A DNA stretch of 64,000 nucleotides from MFD04716-140 sp963703125 (GTDB lineage: Bacteria; Bacteroidota; Bacteroidia; Flavobacteriales; Flavobacteriaceae): assembly GCA_963703125.1 (NCBI GenBank), contig OY969790.1:1612001-1676000 (forward strand), read 5' to 3'. The notes below the pieces were generated by a model. It was not told the DNA's origin and searched no databases. It saw only the letters and a program-made list of their open reading frames with translations. Shown piece by piece: positions 8,396 through 18,442 of this stretch. Within the stretch, counting starts at the first letter, position 1. Every line of letters starts with the position of its first letter. A program made the translations under genes and the position numbers.

Positions 8396-9688
8396 CTATG
8401 CCTGCATCAACTCTTCAATCTCCTCCACCTCAATGGGAATATTCTTCATCAAATTAAACGGTTCCCCTTTTTCCTGGATGACCACATCATCTTCAAGGCG
8501 AACACCCATTTTCTCGGAAGGAATATATATGCCGGGTTCAACAGTAAAGACCATATTGGCCTTCATTGGCGTTTTTAGCTCACCATAATCATGGGTGTCC
8601 AATCCTATATGATGACTAGTACCATGCATAAAGTATTTTTTATAAGCGGGCCAATCTTTGTCCTCTTTTTGCACATCGGCCTTGTCAAGCAATCCCAATT
8701 TTAGGAGCTCGGAGGTCATAATTTTGCCGACTTCCCTATGGTATTCGGCCCAAATGGTGCCCGGTACCAGCATTTGGGTCGCTTCGTTCTTTACTTTTAA
8801 TACCGATTGATATACTTTTTTCTGTCTTTTGGTGAACTTCCCGTTTACAGGCACTGTACGCGTTAAATCACTAGAGTAATTGGCGTATTCCGCAGCCACA
8901 TCCATCAAAATAAGTTCGCCATCCTTGCACTGCTGATTGTTCTCAATATAATGCAATACGTTCGCATTAGTACCCGAGGCAATGATCGGGGTATAAGCAA
9001 AACCTTTGGAGCGATTTCGAACAAACTCGTGCAACAGTTCCGCTTCAATTTCATACTCCCACACACCTGGTTTTATAAACTTAAGCAATCTTCGAAAACC
9101 CTTTTCGGTAATATCACAGGCTTTCTGCATTTGTGCAAGTTCCTCAGGCTCTTTTACGCCCCTTATTTTTTGCAGAATAGGATTGCTTTTGGCGACCTGG
9201 TGCGCCGGGAACTTCAACCTCATTTTCTGAATAAAACGATCTTCACGGGTCTGTGTTTCCACCGATTGCCGATAATGCTCATTGGTATTCAGGTAAAGGA
9301 TTTCGGCTTCGGTCATCAGATCAAAAAAGACTTTGTCAAAATCGGACAACCAAAAAACGGTTTCGATTCCCGATATTTCCGTTGCTCTTTCTTTCGTTAA
9401 TTTGGCTCCTTCCCATATGGCAATGTGGTCGTTGGTTTCCCGTACAAATAAGATTTCCCGGCGTTTTTTATCCATAGCGTCCGGAAATAGCACCAAAATG
9501 GTCTCCTCTTGATCCGCACCGCTCAGATAGAGAATATCACGATGCTGTTGAAAGGGCATGGTACTATCCGCACTTATGGGATAGATGTCGTTTGAATTAA
9601 AAACCGCAATGCTCTTCGGTTTCATTTCAGCCATAAATTTTTTTCGATTTTTCTTATAAAGGGATTTGGGAATGGAATCGTATTTCAT
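8396..9688 (-). CDS. pepP: Xaa-Pro aminopeptidase (aminopeptidase P)
   Basis: Metallopeptidase (M24B, pita-bread fold) that removes the N-terminal residue from peptides with proline in second position. It has 430 residues, with the N-terminal creatinase-type domain followed by the catalytic domain. Metal ligands are visible: Asp residues in ILMDVAAEYANYSSDLTR, His in HGTSHHIGLDTHD, Glu in FTVEPGIYIP and Glu in MGVRLEDDVV. There is no signal peptide, so it is cytoplasmic. It faces the AbiH gene tail to tail and is divergent from the BNR gene at 9822. Confidence 0.94.
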   Translation of the reverse strand: MKYDSIPKSLYKKNRKKFMAEMKPKSIAVFNSNDIYPISADSTMPFQQHRDILYLSGADQEETILVLFPDAMDKKRREILFVRETNDHIAIWEGAKLTKERATEISGIETVFWLSDFDKVFFDLMTEAEILYLNTNEHYRQSVETQTREDRFIQKMRLKFPAHQVAKSNPILQKIRGVKEPEELAQMQKACDITEKGFRRLLKFIKPGVWEYEIEAELLHEFVRNRSKGFAYTPIIASGTNANVLHYIENNQQCKDGELILMDVAAEYANYSSDLTRTVPVNGKFTKRQKKVYQSVLKVKNEATQMLVPGTIWAEYHREVGKIMTSELLKLGLLDKADVQKEDKDWPAYKKYFMHGTSHHIGLDTHDYGELKTPMKANMVFTVEPGIYIPSEKMGVRLEDDVVIQEKGEPFNLMKNIPIEVEEIEELMQA

Positions 9689-9821
9689 AGGAGTAACATG
9701 TATGCCGTAAATTTAAGAATTACGCAATGTAACCCCATGATTTTGCCATACATTTTTAAAATACAATTGCGAATGACTTAATTTATAAATGTTGGCTATA
9801 TTAGTTCATTAATTGATAGCT

Positions 9822-12800
9822 ATGCGTTTTAAACTACTCTTGATTGCCTCCATTTTTCTAGGTGCTTTTTCCAATTTCGCCCAAACGGATCCCACAATTT
9901 TCGAGAACCTGAAGTTTCGTTTTATTGGACCCCGAAGGAAATCGTACCATAGCCATTGCCGGAGTGCCCGGCGACCCCATGATCAATTATATTGGTGCGG
10001 CTTCGGGTGGATTATGGAAAACTACGGATGGCGGCATTTCCTGGGACCCCATTTTTGACGATCAAGATGTTTCTTCCATTGGTTCTTTGGCCATTACGCC
10101 AACAAATCCTGATATTGTATGGGCAGGTACTGGTGAAACTTTTATTATTCGACCGGCTCATGCGATGGGCGACGGTATTTATAAATCAGAGGATGCGGGA
10201 AAGACATGGAAAAATATGGGACTTGAAAAAACAGGCCGCATTGGCCGTATCATTGTGCATCCTACCAATCCGGATATTGTCTACGCAGCTGCCCTAGGCC
10301 ATACGTACGGCCCTCAAAAAGAACGTGGTGTCTATAAAACTATTGATGGTGGAAAAAGTTGGGAACAAATCTTTTTTGTCGATGAAAATACGGGTGCCGC
10401 GGAATTGGCCCTCGACCCTAAAAATCCAGATCGTCTTTTAGTGGGTATGTGGTCCATTCACATCAATACTTGGGGACTCAATAGCGGTGGGCCAGGTGGT
10501 GGGGTTTATCGCACTACGGACGGTGGCGCAAGCTGGGAAGCATTATCAAAGTACGGACTTCCAGGCGGGAAGGAAAACCCTGTTGGGAAAACGGCCGTTG
10601 CCATTGCTCCCTCCGATCCCAATGTGGTTTATGCGCTTTTTGAAATTGATAGTCCGGCATTGTACCGTTCTGAAGATTTTGGAAATACATGGACACTTCA
10701 GACCCGTAATCATGATATAGCCGAACGTGCGCCCTACTATACCCGAATGGCGGTTTCCCCAGCAGATTTCAATGAACTGTATTTTGCAAGTGTGAAATTC
10801 AGCAATTCAAAAGATGGGGGCAAAACGATTACGGGCGGTTATGCTGCGGGTGGTGATAATCATGATATTTGGTTAGATCCTGCCAATGCAAATCGCATGA
10901 TGGTGGCCCATGACGGCGGTGCAAGCATTACTTTGAATCATAGCGAGAGCTTTCAAAGAGTGGTGCTTCCCATTGCCCAGATGTACCACGTTTCGGTTGA
11001 TGATCAAATTCCCTATAACGTATACGGTAACCGGCAAGATGGCTATTCATACAAAGGCCCTAGTAATAGCAGGCAGGGCTATATTCCTCTTGGCCTTTGG
11101 GAGGGAGTAGGTGGGTGCGAAAGTGGGTTTGCCCAACCCGACCCTTTTGACAACGATATCGTTTGGTCGGGCTGTTATGACGGGGGTCTTCAACGTTATA
11201 ATGCCAGAACGGGCCATGCCCAAGATGTTCGTGTTTGGCCTGAAGCCGGTTATGGGTGGGAGCCCGGCAAACTAAAATACCGATGGCATTGGAACTTTCC
11301 TTTGGCCTTTTCGCCACATACCAAACATAGGGTTTATGTCGGAAGCCAATTTGTTCATAAAAGCGATGACACCGGACAAAGCTGGCAAGTTATTAGTCCA
11401 GATTTGACCTTGAACGATAAAACCCACCAAAAAAATTCGGGCGGTATCGCTGTTGACAATCTTATGACCTTTGATGGCGCCACACTTTTTAGCATTGTAG
11501 AATCCAAAATTGAACCTGGTCTAATTTGGACCGGAAGCAATGATGGGCAAGTGCAATTGACAAAAGATGGTGGCAAAACTTGGACGAACGTTACCCAAAA
11601 TATTCCTGACCTTCCCAAATGGGGGACCGTCGCCAATATAGAAGTTTCCCGGTTCAAAAAGGGCAATGCCTATATTAGTGTAGACTTGCACCAAATGGGA
11701 GACTTTGATCCATATGTTTTCAAGACTTCGGATTACGGCCAAAGTTGGAAATTAATAAGCACAAATGTCCCGAAATCAGTCCACAGCTTTGCGCACGTGA
11801 TCAAAGAAGACCCCAAAAGGGAGGGGATGCTATATTTAGGAGTTGATAACGGACTTTACATCAGTACCAATGATGGTGATAGTTGGATGCGCCTCAGAAA
11901 CAATTTACCCCCGGCCCCGGTATATTGGTTGGAGATTCAAGAAAGATTTGATGACCTTGTTATTGGGACCTATGGAAGAGGCTATTATATATTGGACAAT
12001 GTTTCGCCCTTGCGCGAATATGATATGGATGCCAAAGGAAAAGATGCCCATTTATTCAGCGTTCGGCAAGCCTATCGTTTTCATGAGCAGCAGAGTATAA
12101 AGACCGATGGTCCCAGTTTTAATTCCGGAACCAATCCGGCATATGGTGCCGATATAAATTATTATCTAAAAGACAGCACGGGCCAAAAAGTCGAGATTCA
12201 AATTCTTACCTCAAACAATGAAATTATCAGAAGTCTAAAAGGGAAGGACAAAGCAGGTGTAAACAGGGTCATGTGGGACTTGAGATACGAACCCACTTTT
12301 AAACCAAAACTGCAATCTGCGCCCCCGGGCAGGCCATGGGTGCAATTGAATGGAGAAGGCTGGCGACCGCTGGTAACCTGGGACCTTGATCTTATGCGTG
12401 GGCAATATGGTCCCATAGTGGTCCCGGACAGCTACAAAGTAAAATTGATTATTGGTGAGACGGAGTATATACGGGAAGTGGAAGTTCTAAAAGAGCCAAC
12501 TTCGGAAGGAAATCTCGAAGAAATAAAACAGCAAGTCGCCTTTTCCCTAGAACTACGCGATGCCATGAATTTGGCCGTAACCATGATCAATGATATAGAA
12601 GGAATTAGAGCAGAATTAAACGAAATTATTCCTCAACTTAAAAAAAACGCCGATACTAAAAAGGCAGCGCAACTTCGTAGTTTAGCTGAATCAATTGCGG
12701 GCTCCTTATATGATATTCAACTCACCGGAGCGCGCGAAGATGCCTTTAGGTCACCGATGAAGTTATATGGCCGTTTAAGTGCGCTTGCCAGTGATATAAC

Positions 12801-12984
12801 AGGAAACGGGGTTGATTTTAGACCTACGGACCAGCAAAGGGGGGTGTATGCCATTTTCAACAAAAGACTTAAAACCGTTGATGAAAAATTCAAGAATTTT
12901 ATGACAGTAGAGGTCAAAAAACTGAATAGTCAGCTAAAGAAAAGTGAACTCCAGATAAAACTCGAAACCGATATCAAGAATTAA
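9822..12984 (+). pseudogene. Exported BNR/VPS10-like repeat protein, frameshifted near the N-terminus
   Basis: Large exported protein (about 1050 residues if repaired) of the glycosyl-hydrolase-like BNR / VPS10 (sortilin) family. The signal peptide MRFKLLLIASIFLGAFSNFA starts at 9822. The body carries many Asp-box repeats (TTDGGISW, SEDAGKTW, TIDGGKSW, TTDGGASW, TKDGGKTW, TSDYGQSW), which build one or two beta-propellers. A C-terminal helical domain follows. Frame breaks at a run of four C residues (9930-9933): the signal frame reads FIGPRRKS, while removing one C gives FIGPEGNRTIAIAG, joining the long frame that runs to 12984. As written the gene is split; a sequencing error is as likely as a real lesion. 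The 20-base gap to the following M28 gene suggests an operon. Confidence 0.8.
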
Positions 12985-13004
12985 TAATCCATAACTTCAA
13001 CAAA

Positions 13005-14456
13005 ATGAAACGATTACTAACCAGTTGCCTATTATGTTTAATGGTCATTTCCTGCGCCGAGCAAAAAAAGGAGGAAACACAAGCAGAACTCTTTGCCAGG
13101 GTTGATTCCGAAATTAAAGCAAATGCCAAGGCTTATAGCACCTTAAAAGAAGCTACCGAAAACATAGGTCATAGATTAACAGGTTCGGAAAACGGTGCAA
13201 AAGCCGAGGAATATACATTCAATAAATTCAAGGAATACGGATATGATAATGTGGCCTATCAAACTTTTGAGGTTGAGGCATGGTCAAGAGGTACCGTTTC
13301 ATTGAAAATAAATGATGCCGAGACCAAAGTGGTAACCTTGGGCCATTCGCCTATAGAAGCAAAGGTAACCGGAGAAATCGTGGATATGGGTAATGGACTT
13401 GAGACCGATTATCAGGCAAAACCGGATGCCGTAAAAGATAAAATTGCCTTGGTCTATATTGATATTTTGGAAGGTAGCGAAGAGGTATTAACAAATCTTC
13501 ATCGAAGTGAAAAAACAGCTTTGGCAATCAAATACGGGGCAAAGGGGATTATCATTTTTAATCAAGTGGACAATGGAGTTTTACTTACGGGAACTGCCTC
13601 TGTGACCGGCGAATTAATTCCCATTCCAGCCGTTTGTATCGGCAAGGAAGATGGGATGTTACTAAAAGAAAAATTGAAAAGTGAAAAAGAGATGGCCACG
13701 ATTGAAATGACGAACCACAGCGATGTTATTAAGGCACGCAATGTAGTTGCCACCTTAATGGGAACTGAACTACCCAACGAAGAAATAATTATTGGTGGCC
13801 ACTTGGATTCTTGGGACCTTGCAACAGGGGCTATTGACAATGGCATAGGTTCTTTTGCAGTTTTGGACATCGCCAGGGCCTTTAAAGCAAATGATTTGCA
13901 TCCGAAAAGAACAGTAAAGTTTATCATGTTCATGGGCGAAGAGCAAGGTCTATTGGGATCCAGGTTTTTGGTAGCGGAAGCAATAAAAAATGGAACTATT
14001 GATAATATAAAATATATGATGAACCTAGATATGTCCGGCAACCCAATCGGCATGAATGCCGGGGGCAAACTTGACAACGAGGCCTTTTTTAAAGATTTAG
14101 GTGCCGCTATTCAACAACAAGATTCCATCTATAAAAATACATTTTCGAACGAGTCGGGACTCCATAGTGATCATCAACCGTTTATGCTGGAGGGTATCCC
14201 AATTTTATCGGTTAATAGTAATTTGGACCGATCTATTTATGGATGTTATCACTCCGATTGTGATGATTTCAATTTGGTGAATGAAGCTCACATTACAAAT
14301 ACTTCAAGGTTTGGAACCATGATGCTTTACGCCTTGGCCGATGCGGATAAGCTTCCAGCCACAAAAATGGATAGTGAAACGACCAAGGAATTTATGATCA
14401 AGAACAATCTTAAAGAGAAACTAATTATCGGAAACGATTGGAAATGGGGGAAATAA
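13005..14456 (+). CDS. M28 family zinc aminopeptidase, lipoprotein
   Basis: Secreted zinc peptidase of 483 residues. The signal MKRLLTSCLLCLMVISC has a lipobox with Cys17, so the protein is lipid-anchored. A protease-associated insert lies at about residues 110-230. The M28 metal site is visible: GGHLDSWDLATGAIDNG (His and Asp ligands), MGEEQGLLGS (catalytic Glu pair), MNLDMSG (Asp) and SGLHSDHQPF (His). It is 20 bases after the BNR gene and 46 bases before another M28 gene, probably one unit for extracytoplasmic peptide breakdown. Carboxypeptidase Q is a close relative. Confidence 0.9.
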   Translation: MKRLLTSCLLCLMVISCAEQKKEETQAELFARVDSEIKANAKAYSTLKEATENIGHRLTGSENGAKAEEYTFNKFKEYGYDNVAYQTFEVEAWSRGTVSLKINDAETKVVTLGHSPIEAKVTGEIVDMGNGLETDYQAKPDAVKDKIALVYIDILEGSEEVLTNLHRSEKTALAIKYGAKGIIIFNQVDNGVLLTGTASVTGELIPIPAVCIGKEDGMLLKEKLKSEKEMATIEMTNHSDVIKARNVVATLMGTELPNEEIIIGGHLDSWDLATGAIDNGIGSFAVLDIARAFKANDLHPKRTVKFIMFMGEEQGLLGSRFLVAEAIKNGTIDNIKYMMNLDMSGNPIGMNAGGKLDNEAFFKDLGAAIQQQDSIYKNTFSNESGLHSDHQPFMLEGIPILSVNSNLDRSIYGCYHSDCDDFNLVNEAHITNTSRFGTMMLYALADADKLPATKMDSETTKEFMIKNNLKEKLIIGNDWKWGK

Positions 14457-14502
14457 AATCTGCTTTTTAAATAATTCATTCGATTTGGTTAAATCGTCGA
14501 AC

Positions 14503-16224
14503 ATGCTGAAATATTTTCTTTTCGCTGCTTCATTTCTAATGGCTTGTTGTCATGGGAGTTCCCAAAATCCAATTAGTACGGACGCGTATTTTGATTTGGC
14601 GCGATTGGAGTTCAAAGGAGACCTGGCATTTGAAACCGTTGCCTTTGTTGAGAAATATTGGCGTGTTGCAGGGAATACGGGTTTTAACGAAACTGTGCAC
14701 AGAATAGCGGCCAAGCTCGAAAAAGCCGGATATGTTTTGGAAGAAAAAGCATCCAAAACGGACAGGTTGACCTACCGAATTGAAAAAAGGGCGATGGAGG
14801 ATCCCACCTGGGAACCCGTGGATGCTTCGGTCACAATCATTGGTCAGGATCGTCCCCTTTTGCAACAATCTTCCAATCACAACATGGTGTACCTCAACTC
14901 TTATTCAACACCAGAGACAGGGGTCAAAGCTGAAGTAATCCATATACAAAACCTCGAAGACCTTAATAAAGAAAACGTTCAGGGAAAAATTGTGTTTACG
15001 GAGGGCTTTGTGATAGATCCTCAGGGCGATGCTTTTGCAAAGAGTGGTGCTTCAGGTGTTGTTACCTATAATAATCCGGCCTATTTGCAGCCCGAGAAAA
15101 ATTCGACCTCTATTCAATTCCGAAGTCTGTCACCTCAAACAAATTCAAAGTACTGGGGAATTGCACTTTCTTATGAAGCAAGAGATAGGTTGAAGGCAGC
15201 TTTACGAAAAGGAAAGGTTGAACTCAATGTTAAAATCAAAACGAAATCATATCCTTCCGAGGAGTTGACCATTGTAGCGGATGTAAAGGGGTCTGAATTA
15301 CCAGATGACCGATTGGTCTTTAGCGCACATATTCAAGAGCCCGGTGCAAATGATAATGCAACCGGAGTTGGGGTGCAGCTAGAAATGGCGGTTATTACAG
15401 CGGACTTATTGAAAAAGAACAAAATAAATTTAGCAAGAACGCTGACATTTCTTTGGGGTGATGAGATTATTTCTACCCATCGGTACATTCAAGAAGATAA
15501 ACAACGGGCTGAACATATAAAATGGGGAATTAGTTTGGACATGGTTGGCGAAAATACTTCAATCACGGGAGGTTCTTTTTTAATCGAAAAAATGCCGGAT
15601 CCAAGTGCCATTTGGACCCGCGGCAAGGACCATCATACCGAATGGGGAGGCGAAGTTTTAACCCTAGAACAAATGAAACCTCATTATCTCAATGATTTCA
15701 TCCTGCATAATTTCAAAAAGCAGGGTAATTACGCGAATTGGGAGGTAAACAGCAATCCTTTTGAAGGGGGTAGCGATCATATGCCTTTTTTGGATGCCAA
15801 TATACCCGGCCTTTTGCTTTGGCATTTCACGGATCAATTTTACCATACAGACAATGACCGAATAGATAAAGTATCAAAAGAAACTTTAATAAATGTTGGT
15901 ACGGGGGCATTGGTAAGCGCATTTACATTAGTAAATGCAGATACTCAAAGAGCCATGGAAGTACTAAACACTATTTCAGTGTCCGCGGCAGAAAGAATGG
16001 AGGACGAATTCATTCTCAGCAAGCAAAATGTAGAAAAAAGGAATGATATAGATGAAGAGATTAAGATCCTAACTGCTTGGAAAGACTGGTATAGTAAAGC
16101 CATGGGATCTACCGTGGACATGGAAAAAAGCCCATCCCAAAAATTGGCATTAAGAATCAAGAAGGCCCAAGACATTTTAAGGGCATTAACTGAAAAGCAG
16201 ATTGATAGTTTAAATAAGCTTTAG
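14503..16224 (+). CDS. M28-like peptidase with altered metal-site motif
   Basis: 573-residue exported protein starting MLKYFLFAASFLMACCHGSS; an in-frame TTG start at 14485 is also possible. The M28 fold is recognisable: SAHIQEPGANDNATGVG, LWGDEI, SLDMVGE and GGSDHMPFLDANIPGL. Compared with the usual HxD and Glu-Glu motifs, the first reads H-I-Q and the pair reads Asp-Glu. Either this is a specialised subgroup or activity is changed. It follows another M28 gene by 46 bases. Its stop overlaps the convergent cyclophilin stop by three or four bases. Confidence 0.82.
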   Translation: MLKYFLFAASFLMACCHGSSQNPISTDAYFDLARLEFKGDLAFETVAFVEKYWRVAGNTGFNETVHRIAAKLEKAGYVLEEKASKTDRLTYRIEKRAMEDPTWEPVDASVTIIGQDRPLLQQSSNHNMVYLNSYSTPETGVKAEVIHIQNLEDLNKENVQGKIVFTEGFVIDPQGDAFAKSGASGVVTYNNPAYLQPEKNSTSIQFRSLSPQTNSKYWGIALSYEARDRLKAALRKGKVELNVKIKTKSYPSEELTIVADVKGSELPDDRLVFSAHIQEPGANDNATGVGVQLEMAVITADLLKKNKINLARTLTFLWGDEIISTHRYIQEDKQRAEHIKWGISLDMVGENTSITGGSFLIEKMPDPSAIWTRGKDHHTEWGGEVLTLEQMKPHYLNDFILHNFKKQGNYANWEVNSNPFEGGSDHMPFLDANIPGLLLWHFTDQFYHTDNDRIDKVSKETLINVGTGALVSAFTLVNADTQRAMEVLNTISVSAAERMEDEFILSKQNVEKRNDIDEEIKILTAWKDWYSKAMGSTVDMEKSPSQKLALRIKKAQDILRALTEKQIDSLNKL

Positions 16225-16790
16225 TCTAACACATGAAAATCACCCAATTCCTTAGCGGTCATAGAAATAATATTGACATCAAGGGGAATATCCGTTAATG
16301 GCTGATCTGTGGAGTCTCGAGGAACATTTACGATAGCATCGACTACATCCATTCCTTTAATTACTTTTCCATAGACCGTATAATCTCCGTCAAGACGATG
16401 TTCGCCATCTTTATTCTGGATAATATAGAACTGGCAGCGGGCCGAAAGTTTTCCGGGATTGTCATCTCTTCCTGCACCAAAAGCCCCATAGTCGTGGAGA
16501 AGTTTTTCATTAAATTCTGGCTTTAGCAAATATTCCGGATCCGTAAACCCCTCAGGTGTGTCGGGACACCCCCCTTGGGCCACAAAATTGGGAATTACCC
16601 TGTTAAACGTATACGAATCCCAATACCCATCTTTGGCGAGTTGAAGAAAACTCGCCTTGTGGTTGGGTGTTTCATCATAAAGCCAAACTAAAATCTCACC
16701 CTTTGGAGTTTTGATCTGACCTACTTCGAACACTTTTCCTGTGGAACAGGAACCTATTAGAAAAACTATTGAAATCAGTGCTTTATACAT
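16221..16790 (-). CDS. Cyclophilin-type peptidyl-prolyl isomerase lipoprotein
   Basis: 189-residue peptidyl-prolyl cis-trans isomerase, which speeds proline isomerisation in folding proteins. The start at 16790 gives a lipoprotein signal (MYKALISIVFLIGSC); a longer frame to 16850 runs back into the terminator and is unlikely. Cyclophilin landmarks are FNRVIPNFVAQGG, ARCQFYIIQ and YTVYGKVIKGMDVVD. It lies tail to tail with the M28 gene, sharing stop bases 16222-16223. Location is probably the periplasmic face of a membrane. Confidence 0.9.
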   Translation of the reverse strand: MYKALISIVFLIGSCSTGKVFEVGQIKTPKGEILVWLYDETPNHKASFLQLAKDGYWDSYTFNRVIPNFVAQGGCPDTPEGFTDPEYLLKPEFNEKLLHDYGAFGAGRDDNPGKLSARCQFYIIQNKDGEHRLDGDYTVYGKVIKGMDVVDAIVNVPRDSTDQPLTDIPLDVNIISMTAKELGDFHVLD

Positions 16791-16810
16791 ACTGTAAAAA
16801 TAAAACTTTA

Positions 16811-16839
16811 AAACAAAAAAGAGGCTCCGTAAAGCCTCT
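16811..16839 (-). terminator. Terminator after the glycine-rich small protein gene
   Basis: On the minus strand a 6-base-pair stem (AGAGGC / GCCTCT) is followed by a T-rich run (TTTTTTGTTTT). It sits 22 bases after the stop of the gene at 16862-17191. Confidence 0.8.
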
Positions 16840-16861
16840 CTTTGGTTCAATGTTGGTCAAT

Positions 16862-17191
16862 TTATTTTCCCATTGCGTTTTTAACCGCTCCGACAATTGC
16901 CATTAGAGCCCCACCTCCCACGCCACCACCGGCAACACTGGTAAGGATGCTGGTTAAATCCATGCCGCCTCCTGCGACCGCATCGGTTGCAGCGGACATG
17001 TCAGTGCCAGAGGCCGCACCCGCTCCCATACCTAACAGGCCAAGCAAATAACCCCCAAGACCACCTCCAAGAATACCGGCAATAGAATTACCTGCTGTTC
17101 CTAAAGAAAGATTCTTTAAAAGTTTTCCGGCTACGTTTCCGCCGAGGGCACCAGAAATAAGTTGAATGATCAACGGTAAATACTCTTCCAT
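16862..17191 (-). CDS. Small glycine-zipper membrane protein, unknown function
   Basis: 109-residue protein starting MEEYLPLIIQLISGALGG. It is built almost entirely of glycine- and alanine-rich hydrophobic segments (GILGGGLGGYLLGLLGMG, VAGGGVGGGALMAIVGAV) that look like glycine-zipper transmembrane helices. No catalytic motif is visible. An in-frame extension to 17221 lacks family character. It has its own terminator and about 200 bases of upstream non-coding DNA, so it is probably transcribed alone. Similar small glycine-zipper proteins are common in Bacteroidota, usually without assigned role. Confidence 0.7.
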   Translation of the reverse strand: MEEYLPLIIQLISGALGGNVAGKLLKNLSLGTAGNSIAGILGGGLGGYLLGLLGMGAGAASGTDMSAATDAVAGGGMDLTSILTSVAGGGVGGGALMAIVGAVKNAMGK

Positions 17192-17412
17192 TTTATTGAA
17201 GTTTAATTGATTATGTATCAATAAATTAACAAAATATTAAGTTCCTGTGCAATATATTCCTTAAATATTGATCATGTCGTATGATTATTCTAGTTTTTAT
17301 GTCATTTTAGTATTTTGAATTTAGATGAATAAATTCAAAACTCACGGGAAGAATCTTGATTGCCATTCTTCTGATTTGCCTAATTTTACCGCACAGAACA
17401 TTCATATTTTTT

Positions 17413-17799
17413 ATGCAACTGACCTTAAGTATTCCAGCGTTACTCTTTCCCGCCATTTCCTTGACCATGTTGGCGTACAACGCAAGATATTTAGCGATTG
17501 CGGCACTCATACGGCAGCTTCATCAAAAATATCAGGAAACAGAATCCCAATCCGTCGGATTACAAGTTCGTCAACTACGAAAGCGATTAACAATCATTAA
17601 AAATATGCAGGCTTCTGCCATTTTTAGTTTTTTGTTGGCCGTGATTACGATGTCCCTGATTTATATTGAGAAGGAATTTTGGGCGAACGTGGTTTTTGGG
17701 ATCAGCCTTTTGGCACTCATGTTGTCCTTAATTCTTTCTTTGGTCGAAGTTCAACTCTCGACAAAAGCTCTTTCAATCCAATTAAAGGATATGGAATGA
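17413..17799 (+). CDS. DUF2721-family membrane protein
   Basis: 128-residue protein with the DUF2721 layout. An N-terminal hydrophobic segment (LTLSIPALLFPAISLTML) is followed by the conserved NARYLAIAALIRQLH, a charged stretch ending RQLRKRLTIIK, then two close transmembrane helices. The ATG at 17413 matches the family start; the upstream in-frame extension to 17356 overlaps non-coding DNA. Function is unknown. A possible 43-codon frame begins in its stop. Confidence 0.8.
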   Translation: MQLTLSIPALLFPAISLTMLAYNARYLAIAALIRQLHQKYQETESQSVGLQVRQLRKRLTIIKNMQASAIFSFLLAVITMSLIYIEKEFWANVVFGISLLALMLSLILSLVEVQLSTKALSIQLKDME

Positions 17800-17927
17800 A
17801 AAAGGCCAAAAAAATGAGTATAATTACCATACCGACCTTACGGTTGGAAATAGGGGCCAAAGATTTAAAGGGAAGAAATAATCTGTCCGATATGAATCAA
17901 GAAATATTCGGTGAAATTCCCATTTAG
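17796..17927 (+). CDS. Possible 43-residue protein, doubtful
   Basis: An ATG at 17796 overlaps the DUF2721 stop (ATGA) and opens a 43-codon frame (MKKAKKMSIITIPTLRLEIG...). The overlap could mean coupled translation. There is no signal, membrane segment or known motif, and the frame may be chance. Confidence 0.25.
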   Translation: MKKAKKMSIITIPTLRLEIGAKDLKGRNNLSDMNQEIFGEIPI

Positions 17928-17994
17928 AGGTATTCCATCAATAAAAAACATTGAAACCTACCGCCTAGTCTGTGAGAAAGCCCCAAAGGATATT

Positions 17995-18363
17995 CTACTG
18001 CAGGTATTCCGCGTTGGAAATAAGTATGAAATACCATAAAATGGCTGCCCAAAACCATAAAATCAACACATAAATAATTTGTAGTCCGATTAAGGATGAA
18101 ATTAATTTACGTAAATAGTGCCATGAGGTTCCCGCAAACACAAAACCCAAAGACCATAAAATTCCTACCATGATGGTTGCCGGCCAAACCCAATCGCCAT
18201 GCCATTCATTGAAGCTTGGATATGAAGAAAAAAGAAATGATACAGGAAAATAAAGTGCGGCCCCTAGCAATCCCATACTAAATAAGCCCAATATTCCTGA
18301 TATAACAAATGCCACAATAGAAAACTTTGTAGTGTATCCAAGTTTTTTCCAGTATTTGAGCAT
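17995..18363 (-). CDS. Four-helix membrane protein, unknown function
   Basis: 122-residue protein with about four hydrophobic segments (FSIVAFVISGILGLFSMGLL, LYFPVSFLFSS, ATIMVGILWSLGFVFAG, IIYVLILWFWAAILWYFILI). No known family was recognised. It has the same direction as the AstE-like gene at 18443-19414 and lies 80 bases after it, so the two may share a transcript. Confidence 0.65.
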   Translation of the reverse strand: MLKYWKKLGYTTKFSIVAFVISGILGLFSMGLLGAALYFPVSFLFSSYPSFNEWHGDWVWPATIMVGILWSLGFVFAGTSWHYLRKLISSLIGLQIIYVLILWFWAAILWYFILISNAEYLQ

Positions 18364-18442
18364 ATTTAAGAAGGTTGGTCTTAACTAATAACGACGATCC
18401 ACTTTAATAAGTATGAAGCATGGATACAGCCCTTGAATAAGA

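Noticed and set aside
13562..14077. Leftward frame of 171 codons inside the M28 gene
   Set aside because: Antisense shadow; the plus-strand M28 metal motifs lie across it.
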